Source of the DNA: Candidula unifasciata
Lineage: Eukaryota; Mollusca; Gastropoda; Stylommatophora; Geomitridae
Direction of reading: 5' to 3'
DNA length: 64,000 nt
Assembly (NCBI GenBank): GCA_905116865.2
Contig: CAJHNH020002495.1
Location: 1-64,000, forward strand
Shown: positions 10,931-64,000 of the stretch, one piece after another
Layout of the letters: each line of letters starts with the position of its first letter
How positions within the stretch are numbered: the stretch's first letter is position 1
The notes under the pieces: generated by a model
The model's database searches: none
Told to the model about the DNA's origin: nothing
Seen by the model: the letters and a program-made list of their open reading frames with translations, nothing else
Made by a program: the position numbers and the translations under genes

Positions 10931-11209
10931 GTCAGAGACAAGAGAGCAAGAGGTAGACATGATGAGACAAGTGGCAGGAAACATCAAGTGATGAACTAAA
11001 AGCAGTCTGAGAGTGTGTAAAACCAAGACAGGAGACAGAGCATGTTGTAGATCGATTATAGCAAACCTCAACTGTCAAGAGGGCACCTGATTGATTGAAA
11101 GTGTTGCTTGGTACTGAAAGAGTTAACGTGGCTGAAATATTTCACTGGTCTTTTTTTTTAAATATTATTTTTAGCAACTCTTTTCCCATTCCAACTTTCT
11201 TTCCATGTG

Positions 11210-11475
11210 GTTTCCTGGGTCCCATTGTGGGGAACCGACCTACTATCCCCCAGTAAGCATTTCATAAAAGTTCACAATTTTAGGGATGTTTCTTTGAAGT
11301 CAGACTGCATCTGCCTGAGAGGCAATGAACTGACAGTCTGCATAAAATAAGCCAAATCTGTAAAATGGACGTGAATACAAAACTCAGGTTCTGGAGCAAG
11401 ACTAAAGTCCAGAAGTGGATGAACAACCAGAACTTTCTGCCTGAAATTACACCCAGTGATGGCAAAGAAGAAGAA
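11210..11475 (-). repeat. Abundant 0.3-kb repeat, near full
   Basis: Contains, reversed, the landmark CCAGAACCTGAGTT, the GCAGATGCA block and the GTTCATCCACTTCTGGAC block. Confidence 0.75.
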
Positions 11476-11929
11476 TATTCCCACTCTCTTCTTAATCTCT
11501 ATATCTGACAGTTTTTTTTTTTCCAACAACAACAAAATATAAATAAATAAAGACGTGACTGTTTAATTTCATTTTCAATTGTATTCCATTAAGAAGATAT
11601 TTGTAACTCTTTACAAACACTGTAATGTGTACATGAAATTACAACCACAGCAAAAACATATCCACAAATGGCTGTAGACATGGAAATAATATCATAAATA
11701 ATGAACTAATAGCTGTTTCTTTGTTTTGTGTGATAAACCAAACAAAAAAAGTTAACAGAAAAAAAAACATGACTTAGTTGAAACAACATCCTACAATCAC
11801 ATTTACAATATTATACAGTTTTGAATGAGATGATAATTAAAATGTTGAACTAATGATATAACTCTCAAACTGTTTGACCACTTCTCTGTTCAATGATGCC
11901 ATGGATTGTACTGCAAGGAGGGGAGAAAT

Positions 11930-12220
11930 CAGGAAGGGATATTCCTTGGGTGGTCGGAGTGCAAAAACAACAGATTGCACAAATTTGTAAACTGAATGCA
12001 CACGCAAAATTCAGGTCCTGAAACAAAGGAAAAGTCCACAAATGAATATGCAACCAGAACTTTCTACTGGAGTTTACAGCTGGTGAATGGTAACATAAGG
12101 AAGAACGGTAACGAAAGAAAATCAACATGAACCGCACAAGTAAGGAATTTGTTCCCATGTGGGTTCCGAGCCCCTTTGTTCCGGGAGAAATAAATAGACT
12201 CATTGTCCCTTAAACAAGCA
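11930..12220 (-). repeat. Abundant 0.3-kb repeat, rearranged
   Basis: The 5' half (ACCAGAACTTTCTACTGGAG, TTTACAGCTGGTGAA) and the 3' end (GTGGGTTCCGAGCCCC) are both present but not in the usual order. Confidence 0.6.
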
Positions 12221-13104
12221 TGACATAAAGGGGACACTAACTAAAGGTTTGCTGAAATCAGATGTCTTGAGCCAAATGGCACAGATGTTGCAACCACATG
12301 ATTTGCCAGTCACTATTTTAAAGACGAATGCGGAAGAAGATAAGACTCCCTTCCCACCTCCCCCGACAAAAAAAATATCGCCTTATCAAAGAAAAATAAA
12401 CCAAAATCATGAAATGGAGTGCCCAGAAAGGAACTGCTCAGCAAGCAGGCATAAAGAGCTAACCATTCACACCCACAGTATCACTTGACTCATAAAGAAT
12501 TACCTTCAATTGTTTAAAATTAAATTAAAACCTTTAAGGAGACATCAAAAATATTTCCAGATGCTACCTCTTGATCATTCATTCCTACGCATATTTCTAC
12601 TTTCTATGAGAAATACAGAAATAAGTAAGACCAAATGTCTACACATACACATTTATAAAGCTTCGCCTCACACAATCCAAACTGGCAATGTACTGTGTCG
12701 GCCATCTTTACACAAGAAACAGAAACAAAGAATAATATTTTCAAATGACTTGATCCCTTTCAGATTCTGAATTTACAATAATCTACTTAATATACAACAA
12801 ACATGACTAAACACACATTTGTCAAAACTAGGCAGTGAAATGCAATCACTTTGAAAAAACAAAAAAAAAAAAAAAGATGTGTGACAACCGAATTTGTCTA
12901 TATTTGCTTAAAAGAAAACACAATACAGAAACATTCATGTCTAACAGCGGAAAAGAATATCTGATAAAAAAACAATTTTTAAAAAAGCAAAGAAAACTAT
13001 ATTTTTTATAGTTACCCAAAAACAAAATTTCAAAAGAAAAACAACAGACTTCTGTCATTCTGGGGGTGGGAATGTTTTTTGTTCTGCTAAGCGTCATTTG
13101 GATA
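12220..13104. other. No gene seen downstream of Bre1
   Basis: AT-rich intergenic DNA; no exon or repeat recognised. Confidence 0.5.
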
Positions 13105-13678
13105 TTTATTACATCATTTCCAGGCCAAAGAAAATTTTCAACTGAAAATGTTGCCAAATAAATTTCTTCTTCTTCTAATTCCAAACCCTTCAGGTTCATT
13201 GATGCAGATATCACCTGCCTCCATTTATCTCTTGATTGACCTTTTCTCGCCAGTCAGTGACCCCAAGCGTCTGTAGCTCTGCAGTATAACACTCCCCCCC
13301 CCCCCCCTTATTCAACTCTTTTGAGTATGAAGTTTCTGTCTCCCTGTTATCAGTCATTCTCTCTATAAGGCCTAGGCAAGTTTTTGGTCAAAATATTTAA
13401 CTGTGGTTGTCTTAGTAGGGCCAAACCAAATTATTCTGTGGGCTTTAGTGGGGCCAAGCTAAATGATTTTGTGGGCTTTAGTGGGGCCAAACTAAATGAT
13501 TTTGTGGCCTTTAGTAGGGTCAAAACAAATGATTGTATGGGTCTCATGTGTCTGGTATGGCCTGTTGACCAGACATTCCCCACCCCTGCTGCAAGTGAAA
13601 GCCAAACAGGAGAAGTACATGCAGCCAGTGAATAATGAATGGATCAGGTCCTAGTTTCCTACAACCAAAATTACCAAC
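13105..13678 (-). other. Bre1: Bre1 3' UTR (probable)
   Basis: Sequence downstream of the Bre1 stop with no further coding similarity. A canonical AATAAA on the minus strand lies at 13105-13110, the first clear one after the stop. It contains a four-copy 33-bp minisatellite at about 13405-13545 and a poly-C run near 13291. The actual polyadenylation point is not proven. Confidence 0.5.
13405..13545. repeat. 33-bp minisatellite, about 4 copies, in the Bre1 3' UTR
   Basis: Plus-strand unit around GGCTTTAGTGGGGCCAAACT, repeated with few changes. The unit is a multiple of three, so the plus strand shows a repetitive open frame (GFSGAKLNDFV) that is not a real gene. Confidence 0.85.
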
Positions 13679-56803
<43,125 letters not shown>

Positions 56804-56839
56804 TGCTGCTCTGTCTCTATAAACAGACTTGGGAAGAAC
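56804..56839 (-). other. Bre1: Bre1 5' UTR part of the first coding exon
   Basis: Between a good minus-strand acceptor (TTTATTTCCTATTAG|GTTC) and the start codon. It has no upstream ATG and no coding frame, which suggests a spliced 5' UTR. Confidence 0.5.
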
Positions 56840-56845
56840 CTAATA

Positions 56846-56995
56846 GGAAATAAATTCTGCCACTTACTTTACACACGAATTATATTAGCTGAAAGTGAGA
56901 GACTTGAGAGGAATTTAACAGGAAATAAATTCTGCCACTTACTTTACACACAAATTATATTCACCGAAAGTAGGGCTGATATGACTTGAACACCA
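56846..56995. repeat. 75-bp tandem duplication just upstream of the Bre1 5' UTR acceptor
   Basis: The block starting GGAAATAAATTCTGCCACTT at 56846 recurs at 56921 with few differences over roughly 60-75 bp. Only the copy next to the exon keeps the TTAG acceptor. Confidence 0.8.
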
Positions 56996-56999
56996 ATGC

Positions 57000-57985
57000 A
57001 CTGGACTTGACAGTGAAATCAGTCACCTCTCAATCAGTTAATTATAGTTACAGCTTCACAGCAGAGGGGTTACCCAACAACTGCTCCTTTTCTATGGGGG
57101 CAAAACTGAATCAGTCTGTAATCTTGGCCGTGCCAATAGCATACACACAATTTTAATGCATAAGGCAGCCATAACAACAGTGCTACTATAGTCTGCCATT
57201 AAAATTGCAGTTCGTCGTCAATGGAAGTGGCAGTCACAATAAATCAGCAGCTGCACAGGCAATTTCACAGATGGCACCATAAGGTTCTGTGGCAATAGGG
57301 CCCTTACCTGCATCTGCAGTTCCCAAAACAATTCACCTTAGTATAAACGAAAAGCCTTCAAAATATAATCCACAGCTCAAATGTGTTGCACCACACAGTT
57401 AATTCATAGCTGGACAACGAAACTCTGTGCTTTCAGTCTACACATGGAAATAATGCAAAAACTAACTGTGGCCATAAGCTAATAACTTGCCAAGGTTCAA
57501 TCAATTAGTTTGCTCTGGACTTATCAATTAAAACTCAGTATTCCAGAAAATTCAACAACCAGCTAAAACAGAATCAGAGCCTGTATTCTTCTTTCTATTC
57601 TTATTTGATCACCTTCAGACATCAACATGAATAAATTTAAGGAAGCAACAGTCGACTTGAGGCTGTTGACATCTCAATAGAGTTTATCCTCAAATCTGGT
57701 GACTGCAGGTCAGAATTACTATTTCTGCTCTGTGTATGTTGGAGGCTTTTTGAAATGATTACCCTTCATTTTACCAATTCCAGTTACATTCATCAAAGGG
57801 GGTTTAGCATCACAGGCCAAGGGGGTAGTAAAGAAAGTAATAAAATCGGCGCATCATGCGTTCATTGGGCTTCTAGGTATGAACCAATAAACGTATGATG
57901 CATTCCTTGGGACTCAAAGAGTTAAGATCTTAAACTCTTGCATGATTCAAGTGCAACTTATAGTTGGAAGGCAACGGTAGCTCTA
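57000..57985. other. Putative Bre1 5' UTR intron, diverged repeats
   Basis: 57190-57460 is a diverged relative of 1960-2280; 57785-57920 resembles 18935-19040 (AAAATCGGC-CATC-TG-GTTCA-TGGG blocks). No exon seen. Confidence 0.4.
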
Positions 57986-57989
57986 GAAT

Positions 57990-58300
57990 TTAAAAAAAAA
58001 AAAAAAAAGACAATTTTGAGAACAGATTTAGAAGAATACTATATCTCAACTGGACAGATTTCAGATCCAATACACATATAAGACAAGAGACCAAGCAAGA
58101 TCATGTATCAAATTGTATAAGAAAACGCCGCTGGAACTACATCGGCCATGCACTCAGGATAGAACAAGACTTCTCCATCAAGTCCTCATATAGACACCAG
58201 AAGGGAAAAGAATACGGGGAAGACAAGAGAGACCTTGTGTAGAACCATCATCCGAGAAGGGTCAGCAACGGGCCTAAAAAACATCTAAGACCTACAACAA
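57990..58300 (+). mobile_element. LINE tail fragment (second type)
   Basis: IRKRRWNYIGHALRIEQD, then HQKGKEYGEDKRD, matching the RRWxWIGHxLR and GKRKRGRP order of another LINE family. Decayed. Confidence 0.6.
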
Positions 58301-58399
58301 GTGACAACAAACTGCCAGACAGGCAGAGCTAAGACTTATGTACCATCCTAGGCCCAGGAGGAAAGACACTAATTCGTCAAAAAGAGACAGCAGTTGGTG

Positions 58400-58625
58400 T
58401 GCATTTTCTTCCTCTTCTTCTTGTTCACCAGCTGTAAACCTCAGTGGAAAGCTCTGGCTGCTCATCCACTTCTGGACCGCAGTACTGCTCCAGAACCTGA
58501 GTGTTGCGTGTGTATCCATTTTACAGATGTAACTCATCTGTATGCAGACTGCTCGTTCCTTGCCTCTCAGGCAGATGCACTCTGACTTCCCTATAATAGG
58601 GCCCTAGAACACACACGGGGAGGTG
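58400..58625 (+). repeat. Abundant 0.3-kb repeat, 3' shortened
   Basis: TTCTTCTTGTTCACCAGCTG through CCAGAACCTGAGTG to AGGGCCCTAGAACACACACG. Confidence 0.82.
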
Positions 58626-58769
58626 TGCATTTTGTTTTTTTAACATTTAAATTGTATTTCTAAACCATTTAGAAATGGTGACGCCAAGAGTTTTGCGGCA
58701 ATATGCGATATTATTATTAAATTTTACACTTTCTGTTTTTATTTTTATAAGAAAAAGCCTTTATTACAA

Positions 58770-59365
58770 AATCAGCTCTCCTCCTAAAAATGGTCCTAAA
58801 TTACCAAGGCTAAGAAAATACCCTAACAGAGCCTCAACAGTGTGTACAATTAGGATTTCTTTCCTGCGAATACACCAGGAGCGGGTAGCAAATCATGTGA
58901 CTAGTCCAGCCTTCGTAAAGTTGTCCTGTTTCAGTTGCACGCATAACCCTTTAACTGTTAGTGTCGCGGTTGGAATATTTTGACAGAATTTGGTGGCAAT
59001 GTCGTAATAGTAATACTCATTGCCCTAACCCTAAACCTATGACCCAGGGGAGAAGTTAAACCTAGGACCCAGGGAAGAAATTAAACCTAGGACCCAGGGG
59101 AGAAGTTAAACCTAGAACTCAGGGAAGAAGTTAAACCTAGGACCCAGGGGAGAAGTTAAACCTAGGACCCAGTGTCGGAGCTGATGATCTGCCTGCCATG
59201 GTGATAATTTTTGTGTGTGGTGAAATTATCACCAGAAATTAATCCTACTTTTGCCGAGGTGTTCTCGCCGGAAAGGACTCTGCCAATTTACATATGACTA
59301 AGGCCCTGTTAGGGTATTTTCTTAGCCTCAATAATTTAGGACCGTTCTTCGGAGGAAAATCTTAA
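58770..59365. mobile_element. Foldback/MITE element 1 with about 60-bp inverted ends
   Basis: Left end TCCTCCTAAAAATGGTCCTA, ..., GGCTAAGAAAATACCCTAAC pairs with right end GTTAGGGTATTTTCTTAGCC, ..., TAGGACCGTTCTTCGGAGGA. The inside holds a 25-bp array (59035-59180). Confidence 0.8.
59035..59180. repeat. 25-bp minisatellite, about 6 copies, inside foldback element 1
   Basis: AAACCTAGGACCCAGGGGAG-AAGTT repeated. Confidence 0.95.
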
Positions 59366-60011
59366 GACAGGTATTTTGTTATTCATAGAAACTAAGTATT
59401 CTGTGGTTTAGGGGTGTAATGATGAAGCTTATCCTGTCAAACAGCCGCAGTGGCTGTTGTGTCGTAATATCGATATTATAGCTATATGAACCATGCTTCA
59501 ATTATAAATATGGGAGTCCACGAGTAAGACCAAAGTCTACCCTAGCAAAATAAGGTGCTGAAGTCGGAGGCAACCAGCCGGGAGGGGCACCATAGCAATC
59601 AGGATGCCAGGCAGGGTTAAAAATTGGTGGGGGAGGGGGGTCTTTCTTTTATTTACTGCATTCTCTCACAGCTTTTTCTTTTCGAAGTTAACACTATGTC
59701 ACATGTACACACTGCCTTCCCCCCCCAAATCCTTCGCACATATATATTTACTGATGATATAGATATTATTGCCGCATAGTCCATTTTAGCTAGATATTTG
59801 TGTGTGTGTGTCGTTACTATATGATAAAAAGCTACATTGTTTATTCAAATATCAGATGCACCAGAGATTTTCAGTTTTTGCTGTGGCTAAATGGTATAAA
59901 TTTTAATTTAATAAATATGTACCCCAATTTACTCCTTCAAAATTTCACAAACAATATAACAGGAGTTAGTTAGTCTCTCCTCCTGAGCTTAAGGCGGCGC
60001 ATAGGGCAAAA

Positions 60012-60478
60012 GTTGGCTATCTTCCAAATAACTGTCCCAAATTATCGAGGCCGAAAATATACCCAAACAGGGCCTCAGTCACGTGTCAATTGCGGACAAC
60101 CAGTGAATTTCATTGCGCACTTTCCTGTGACTACCGCCACCGCCGATACGCGCAGCGTGGATTGGAGCTAAACTAGATGGCTGGGACTCACAAGCAGCAG
60201 CTACTGCATCTCCTACAGCTTCCTTCATTTTATTTGCTCGTGAGTCCCAGTCATCTAGTTAAGCCCCAATCCACGCTGCGGGTAGCAGCGTGGGATTTAC
60301 TCTCGGCGGTGGCGTTATAGTCCCCGGAGGTCCGCAATTCGCGGCGGCGGTATAGTCCCCGGAGGTCCGCAATTCGGCGGTGGCGGTATAGTCCCCGGAA
60401 GTCCGCAAGTGTGAAGCCCTGTTAGGGTATATTTTCGGCCTCGATAATTTGGGACCATTATTCGGAAGATAGCCCAAA
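60012..60478. mobile_element. Foldback element 2, nearly palindromic over its whole length
   Basis: Outer arms (GGCTATCTTCCAAATAACTG at 60014; GAATAATGGTCCC-type mirror at 60450) share the TTTTCGGCCTCGATAATTTG block with inverted order. Inner arms: GCGCAGCGTGGATTGG at 60147 and CCAATCCACGCTGCG at 60270. The right half has three copies of a GGTCCGCAATTCG-containing 35-bp unit. Ends are related to those of element 1. Confidence 0.85.
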
Positions 60479-60480
60479 CA

Positions 60481-60725
60481 TCATTGCTCTCCATTTCTGG
60501 TGGTTCACTGTCACCTGTTGTAGGTCTTGGATGTTTGTCGGAACCTATGGTTGAGCCCTTTCTGATGATGGTTCTATGCAAGGTCTCCCTTGGTGTGGTC
60601 TTCCCCTTTTTATTTTCTCCCTTTCCGTCCATATGAGAGCATCTTGTGCATGGCCGATATAGTTGCACCGTTTCAAGAATATGATTGTTTAGTTCGACGT
60701 CGTCGTCTAAACTATTGTATGGGCC
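60481..60725 (-). mobile_element. LINE tail fragment (second type)
   Basis: RETLHRTIIRKGSTIG on the minus strand resembles the R-TLCRTIIREGSATG-type ending also seen near 58240. Directly abuts foldback element 2. Confidence 0.5.
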
Positions 60726-61117
60726 CAATTGGTGAGAAGATCAATAATATTTATTTTTGCAGTGTAGTGTCAATTTAGAGGCCAATTTGTCCTGAAATAC
60801 TCTAAACAAGAGTAACAACAGATATATTTGATACTGCGTTTGTTACTAGTTACTGAATCAGAATGCCAATCTAATTTCAAATCTGATTCAAAATGTTATT
60901 TATTAATATTAACTTTAAATTTTAAATTAAATTTAAAGTAAAGTTTAAATGACAACCACGTACTCGGCAATTTATACATATGTACAGTTCACTTACAAAC
61001 TACATTCAAACAAAGTGTAGTTCGCTTTTAATGCCCGATTTTATTATTGCTTTGCTTTTAACAAACACCAATGTCTTTTTTAATCAAAGCCCCTTTTTTC
61101 TTTCATGCAGAATTTAC

Positions 61118-61160
61118 CTGCCATCAAAATACTACGACGCCATATTGTTACCGGAAACTG
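61118..61160 (-). promoter_or_regulatory. Bre1: Probable Bre1 core promoter and non-coding first exon
   Basis: On the minus strand: an ETS-like TTCCGG (61156-61151), then CAATATGGCGTC (61147-61136), which matches the YY1 element often found at housekeeping start sites, then a strong donor GGCAG|GTAAAT (exon end 61118). It would splice to the acceptor at about 56839, in front of the Bre1 start codon. The assignment to Bre1 is inferred from position and strand. Confidence 0.45.
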
Positions 61161-61329
61161 TGGTTGCCAGATAAAGCTTTGAGGAAGGCCAAATATTGAT
61201 ATCAAGAAATGAAAATATATTTTCATTTCCTCTCGTTTAGCTTCCAAGTCAAGGAAAGGAGACATTTTAATATACGCACTGGGCGTATAATCTTTTTCTT
61301 AAAATCCTTGCTAAATGGCGTTAATAGTT

Positions 61330-61720
61330 ATGTCTATCAACAACCTTTAGGATCGTGTACTTTCAATCAACTCTGACACAGATTCTCCTCTATACCATGA
61401 TGTCAAACTGTTCAGCATCTTTTCTGTCCGTCTCCCTCTGCCTCTCAATCCCTCTAACTTTCCTGATGTAAAAATGTACTTCTGTTTTCTCCTTCTCATC
61501 ACAAGAATAAGAATGCAGATTGTCTCTTTCTGGCGTGAGTAATCAGTTCTCTTCGTAAGTCAGTTTTTTTTGTTTTTTCTCAAGAATCCTCATTACTCTT
61601 TTTTTTTTTTTATCTGTCCAGGGTATTCTTGTCATTCATCTATAAATCCACATCTCCGCAGCTTCCAAATAATTCTTCACTAATCTATTAACCGTCCATG
61701 ATTCACCTCCATGCAGCGAG
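61330..61720 (-). mobile_element. RTE-like LINE C-terminal fragment
   Basis: Related to 46900-47280 over most of its length; poly-T run near 61597. Confidence 0.55.
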
Positions 61721-61779
61721 TATGTTGCAAGTCATAATTTTATACACCAATCGTCACTTGATGGATAGATTCCAATGCT

Positions 61780-62035
61780 CTACTGCTGGGACAACAAGAA
61801 TAGGCCCACTGCCTCCCCAGCAAGCATGCCGTTAGAGTCGACTAACTAGGGACATCCTTTGAAGTCGGAGTGCATCTGCTTGAGCGGCAAGGAACCAACA
61901 GTATGCATACTGATACGTTAGATCTGTAAACCGGATGTACTCTCAGCTAATGAAATAAGAATAAAGTCCAGATGTGGATGAACAACCAGAACTATACACC
62001 GGAGTTTACAACCGGCGAACGCAAAGAAAAAGATG
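61780..62035 (-). repeat. Abundant 0.3-kb repeat
   Basis: AACAAGAATAGGCCCACTGC to GTTTACAACCGGCGAACGC, reversed. Confidence 0.8.
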
Positions 62036-62399
62036 TATAACGGATGGACATGACGTCGGCCTCCTTTACTACCCATATCATAACGTTAAGCGGGTTTTTT
62101 GGAACTTGCGCTTAGGATTTCTAATCCGAATTGTCGCACTTTCAATGAAAAAATTCAATGAATTAATTTTAAAAACGCATAATTGTTGCGTTACCCCCCC
62201 CCCAGTGCGGGCCGCAACCCGGTCTCCCATGCACTTTCTTTCCTACGTCAATGAGTATCCTGCAGTGCTGTGCAGGCAAAGAGTGTTGTATTATTGTGAT
62301 TGTATTCGGTCCTATTTTTAATTAACGATGTGGACAACGATATTGGTCGTCGTGCAGCTTTCTTGTGTGGTGTCCAGTGTGTGATCCAGGAGCCGTGCA

Positions 62400-62591
62400 T
62401 TACTCTAGGTTCAGAAGTGCGCACTGTTTTGCTAGTCGTTTGGCTTGAGTTAAATTCTCATATAAGAAATCATTTAGTTTCTGACCGAATAACCCTGTGG
62501 GTACCACATTTCCCAGAATTGAAATGGGATCCGCTGCGGTCGTCGTCATATTCCCATTACACTTCTGTTGCCCTGCATCACCGGTTGCCAT
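62400..62591 (-). CDS. Possible first exon of an unknown gene
   Basis: Open frame of 63 residues in a stretch with few repeats and balanced composition, starting MATGDAGQQKCNGN and containing PISILGNVVPTGLFGQKLND. The bases before the ATG (CAAA) and the ATGGC start resemble a YY1-type initiator. I do not recognise the protein. No strong donor is seen; the frame stops at 62400. It may be a 5' exon of a neighbour or chance. Confidence 0.25.
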   Translation of the reverse strand: MATGDAGQQKCNGNMTTTAADPISILGNVVPTGLFGQKLNDFLYENLTQAKRLAKQCALLNLE

Positions 62592-62999
62592 TTTGTTGTT
62601 TGATCACTTCCCTAAACCTATGTAACTCTGATGCGGTTGACTTGATGGTTGCATGTTTGATGCCTGCCCACTAAGTTCGATTTTGTATCCAGGAGTTTTC
62701 TTGGTCTGCCTGTTATCTTTTTCTCCCAGTTGCCGTATGAAAGATGAATGTTAGAAAGGGCCGAATGTAAGACGGGTCTTCATGCCCAATTTGGACCCAG
62801 CTGGAAATAATGTTAGTAAGTTTGTTCGTTCTTTCTTCTATCTACCGATCCCTGTAGTATCGTTTTTGGAGAGACCGGTAGATCTTGTTACACGTCCGTG
62901 ACACTGCATTTACCATCTCTTTACTCTCGTTGACAGCTGTTCATCATTGCAAATGTTTTGAGTGTTGATGAAGCGAACATTATCGTCTCTCAATAATGT

Positions 63000-63240
63000 C
63001 ATCATCATCATGTAGCAGGTCCTTTGCAGAACGTCGCTCTTATCACGGTCTGCCTGAAAGAAACTCGGTCTCCCACCAGCTCTCCCGCCTCATGCACTTT
63101 CACACTCAAGGAGTAACTTATATCCTGTGCCCATCTTCGTGTTTGTCGGCCCCTGACTCTCCTTCCTGGTACCATACCTCCTGCTATAATTTTGCCCCAA
63201 CCTGTTGTGACGCTTAATATGATCAAAATATGTCAGCTTC
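63000..63240 (-). mobile_element. RTE-like LINE C-terminal fragment
   Basis: GMVPGRRVRGRQTRRWAQDI and ATFCKGPAT on the minus strand, about 80 percent like 49590-49970. Confidence 0.7.
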
Positions 63241-63274
63241 CGCTAAATAATGTACCAAGGATATTTTTTAAAAT

Positions 63275-63400
63275 CTCATTTTCCTCTTCTGTGTTTATCG
63301 ACAGTAAGTTGAGACGGAATGTCATGATTGCTCATTCATTTGGATTTTGGCTTAGTGTCAGGGTTTTTAAGTCCTGAGTTGTGCGTGTACATCCGTGTTT
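63275..63400 (+). repeat. Abundant 0.3-kb repeat, 5' half only
   Basis: CCTCTTCTGTGTTTATCGAC to GTGCGTGTACATCCGTGTTT, diverged. Confidence 0.6.
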
Positions 63401-63409
63401 AGTGACTAA

Positions 63410-63625
63410 TTCGCTGCTGATCGGAAGATCATGTGTTCTGGTACTCAAGGAGCCTGATTTTTTTAAATGACCCCGGCTCCAGGCTTGAATAGGTACCGGA
63501 TTTATTTATGGGAAGTAAAGACGACTGGCAGGGTGTGGCAACATCGTCCACCGAGTGCCGATTAGTCTATAAAATACAGTGTAGGTCTAGTCCTATATGA
63601 CCACAATCTCTAAGAGGGTGTGGGA
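63410..63625 (+). mobile_element. SINE A copy
   Basis: Decayed head, then CATCGTCCACCGAGTGCCG, ATTAGTCTATAAAATACAG and TAGGTCTAGTCCTATATGA. Confidence 0.72.
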
Positions 63626-64000
63626 GAATTGCAAATACATTACAGAAAAATGGCATATAAATTATAAAAAACTTCTATTTGTGAAAAAAGTGTGACACCC
63701 TCGTCTGTAGCTCAGCCCTAAATCTAGCACTGAATAGGTCCCACTCAAGTACGATACTATGTGATATATTGTCATGCATACTGGGTGGCTCTATGGAATC
63801 GAATCACATTGCAATGTTCAGTGTTTATCCGGGTTCAATTAACACAATTTTTCAGACACTAGTATAACAGTTGCTCCGTGATAGAGAATAGAGACTGGGT
63901 CAGCACCACGTTGATATTCTCATAGTTAGTATTGGATATATTTCAGCCAGCTTTCATTGTCAAGACATGTTTTTTTTTTAAAATAATTTGTATGTGTATG
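63626..64000. other. No feature seen
   Basis: No coding or repeat structure recognised at the right edge. Confidence 0.5.

Noticed and set aside
62996..63226. Frames on both strands near 63.1 kb as a gene
   Set aside because: About 80 percent like the LINE tail at 49.6-50.0 kb, including the ATFCKGPAT end.

Overview
The window is animal nuclear DNA. Its genes are split into short exons by long introns with GT-AG (once GC-AG) borders. It is AT-rich, full of microsatellites, minisatellites, SINEs, LINE fragments, a Penelope-like element and DNA transposons. The repeat mix and the protein sequence suggest a lophotrochozoan, most likely a gastropod mollusc; that is an inference, not a match I could run.

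One gene dominates. On the minus strand, twenty coding exons from 56803 down to 13679 join in one consistent reading frame into a protein of 1002 residues. It is the animal Bre1 / RNF20-RNF40 histone H2B E3 ubiquitin ligase: a conserved N-terminus, long coiled coils, a variable Ser/Ala/Pro linker with sumoylation-like motifs, and a C-terminal C3HC4 RING. A promoter-like block with a probable non-coding first exon lies near 61.12-61.16 kb. The 3' UTR runs to about 13.1 kb. The only other recognisable host gene is the first coding exon of a microsomal cytochrome P450 (2359-2523, minus), with a decayed second copy of its start just upstream (3205-3293). A weak candidate first exon of an unknown gene lies at 62400-62591.

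Layout: 1-2.3 kb holds a 1.2-kb repeat and unassigned DNA; 2.3-3.3 kb the P450 start(s) and a LINE RNase H relic; 3.7-13.1 kb is intergenic DNA made of minisatellites, nested SINEs, a 131-bp satellite and copies of a very abundant 0.3-kb repeat; 13.1-56.8 kb is Bre1 with repeat-filled introns, including a 3.4-kb array of a 64-bp satellite and a 39-bp array; 57-64 kb is the 5' flank, with two foldback elements and more LINE relics.

No prokaryotic-style system, operon or CRISPR is present. The most interesting signals are structural: a 33-bp triplication that copies the 3' splice site of Bre1 exon 11 three times in frame; an inverted copy of part of Bre1 exon 14 fused to an inverted copy of intron 16 DNA; hammerhead-like cores in Penelope tails; and two related foldback elements.
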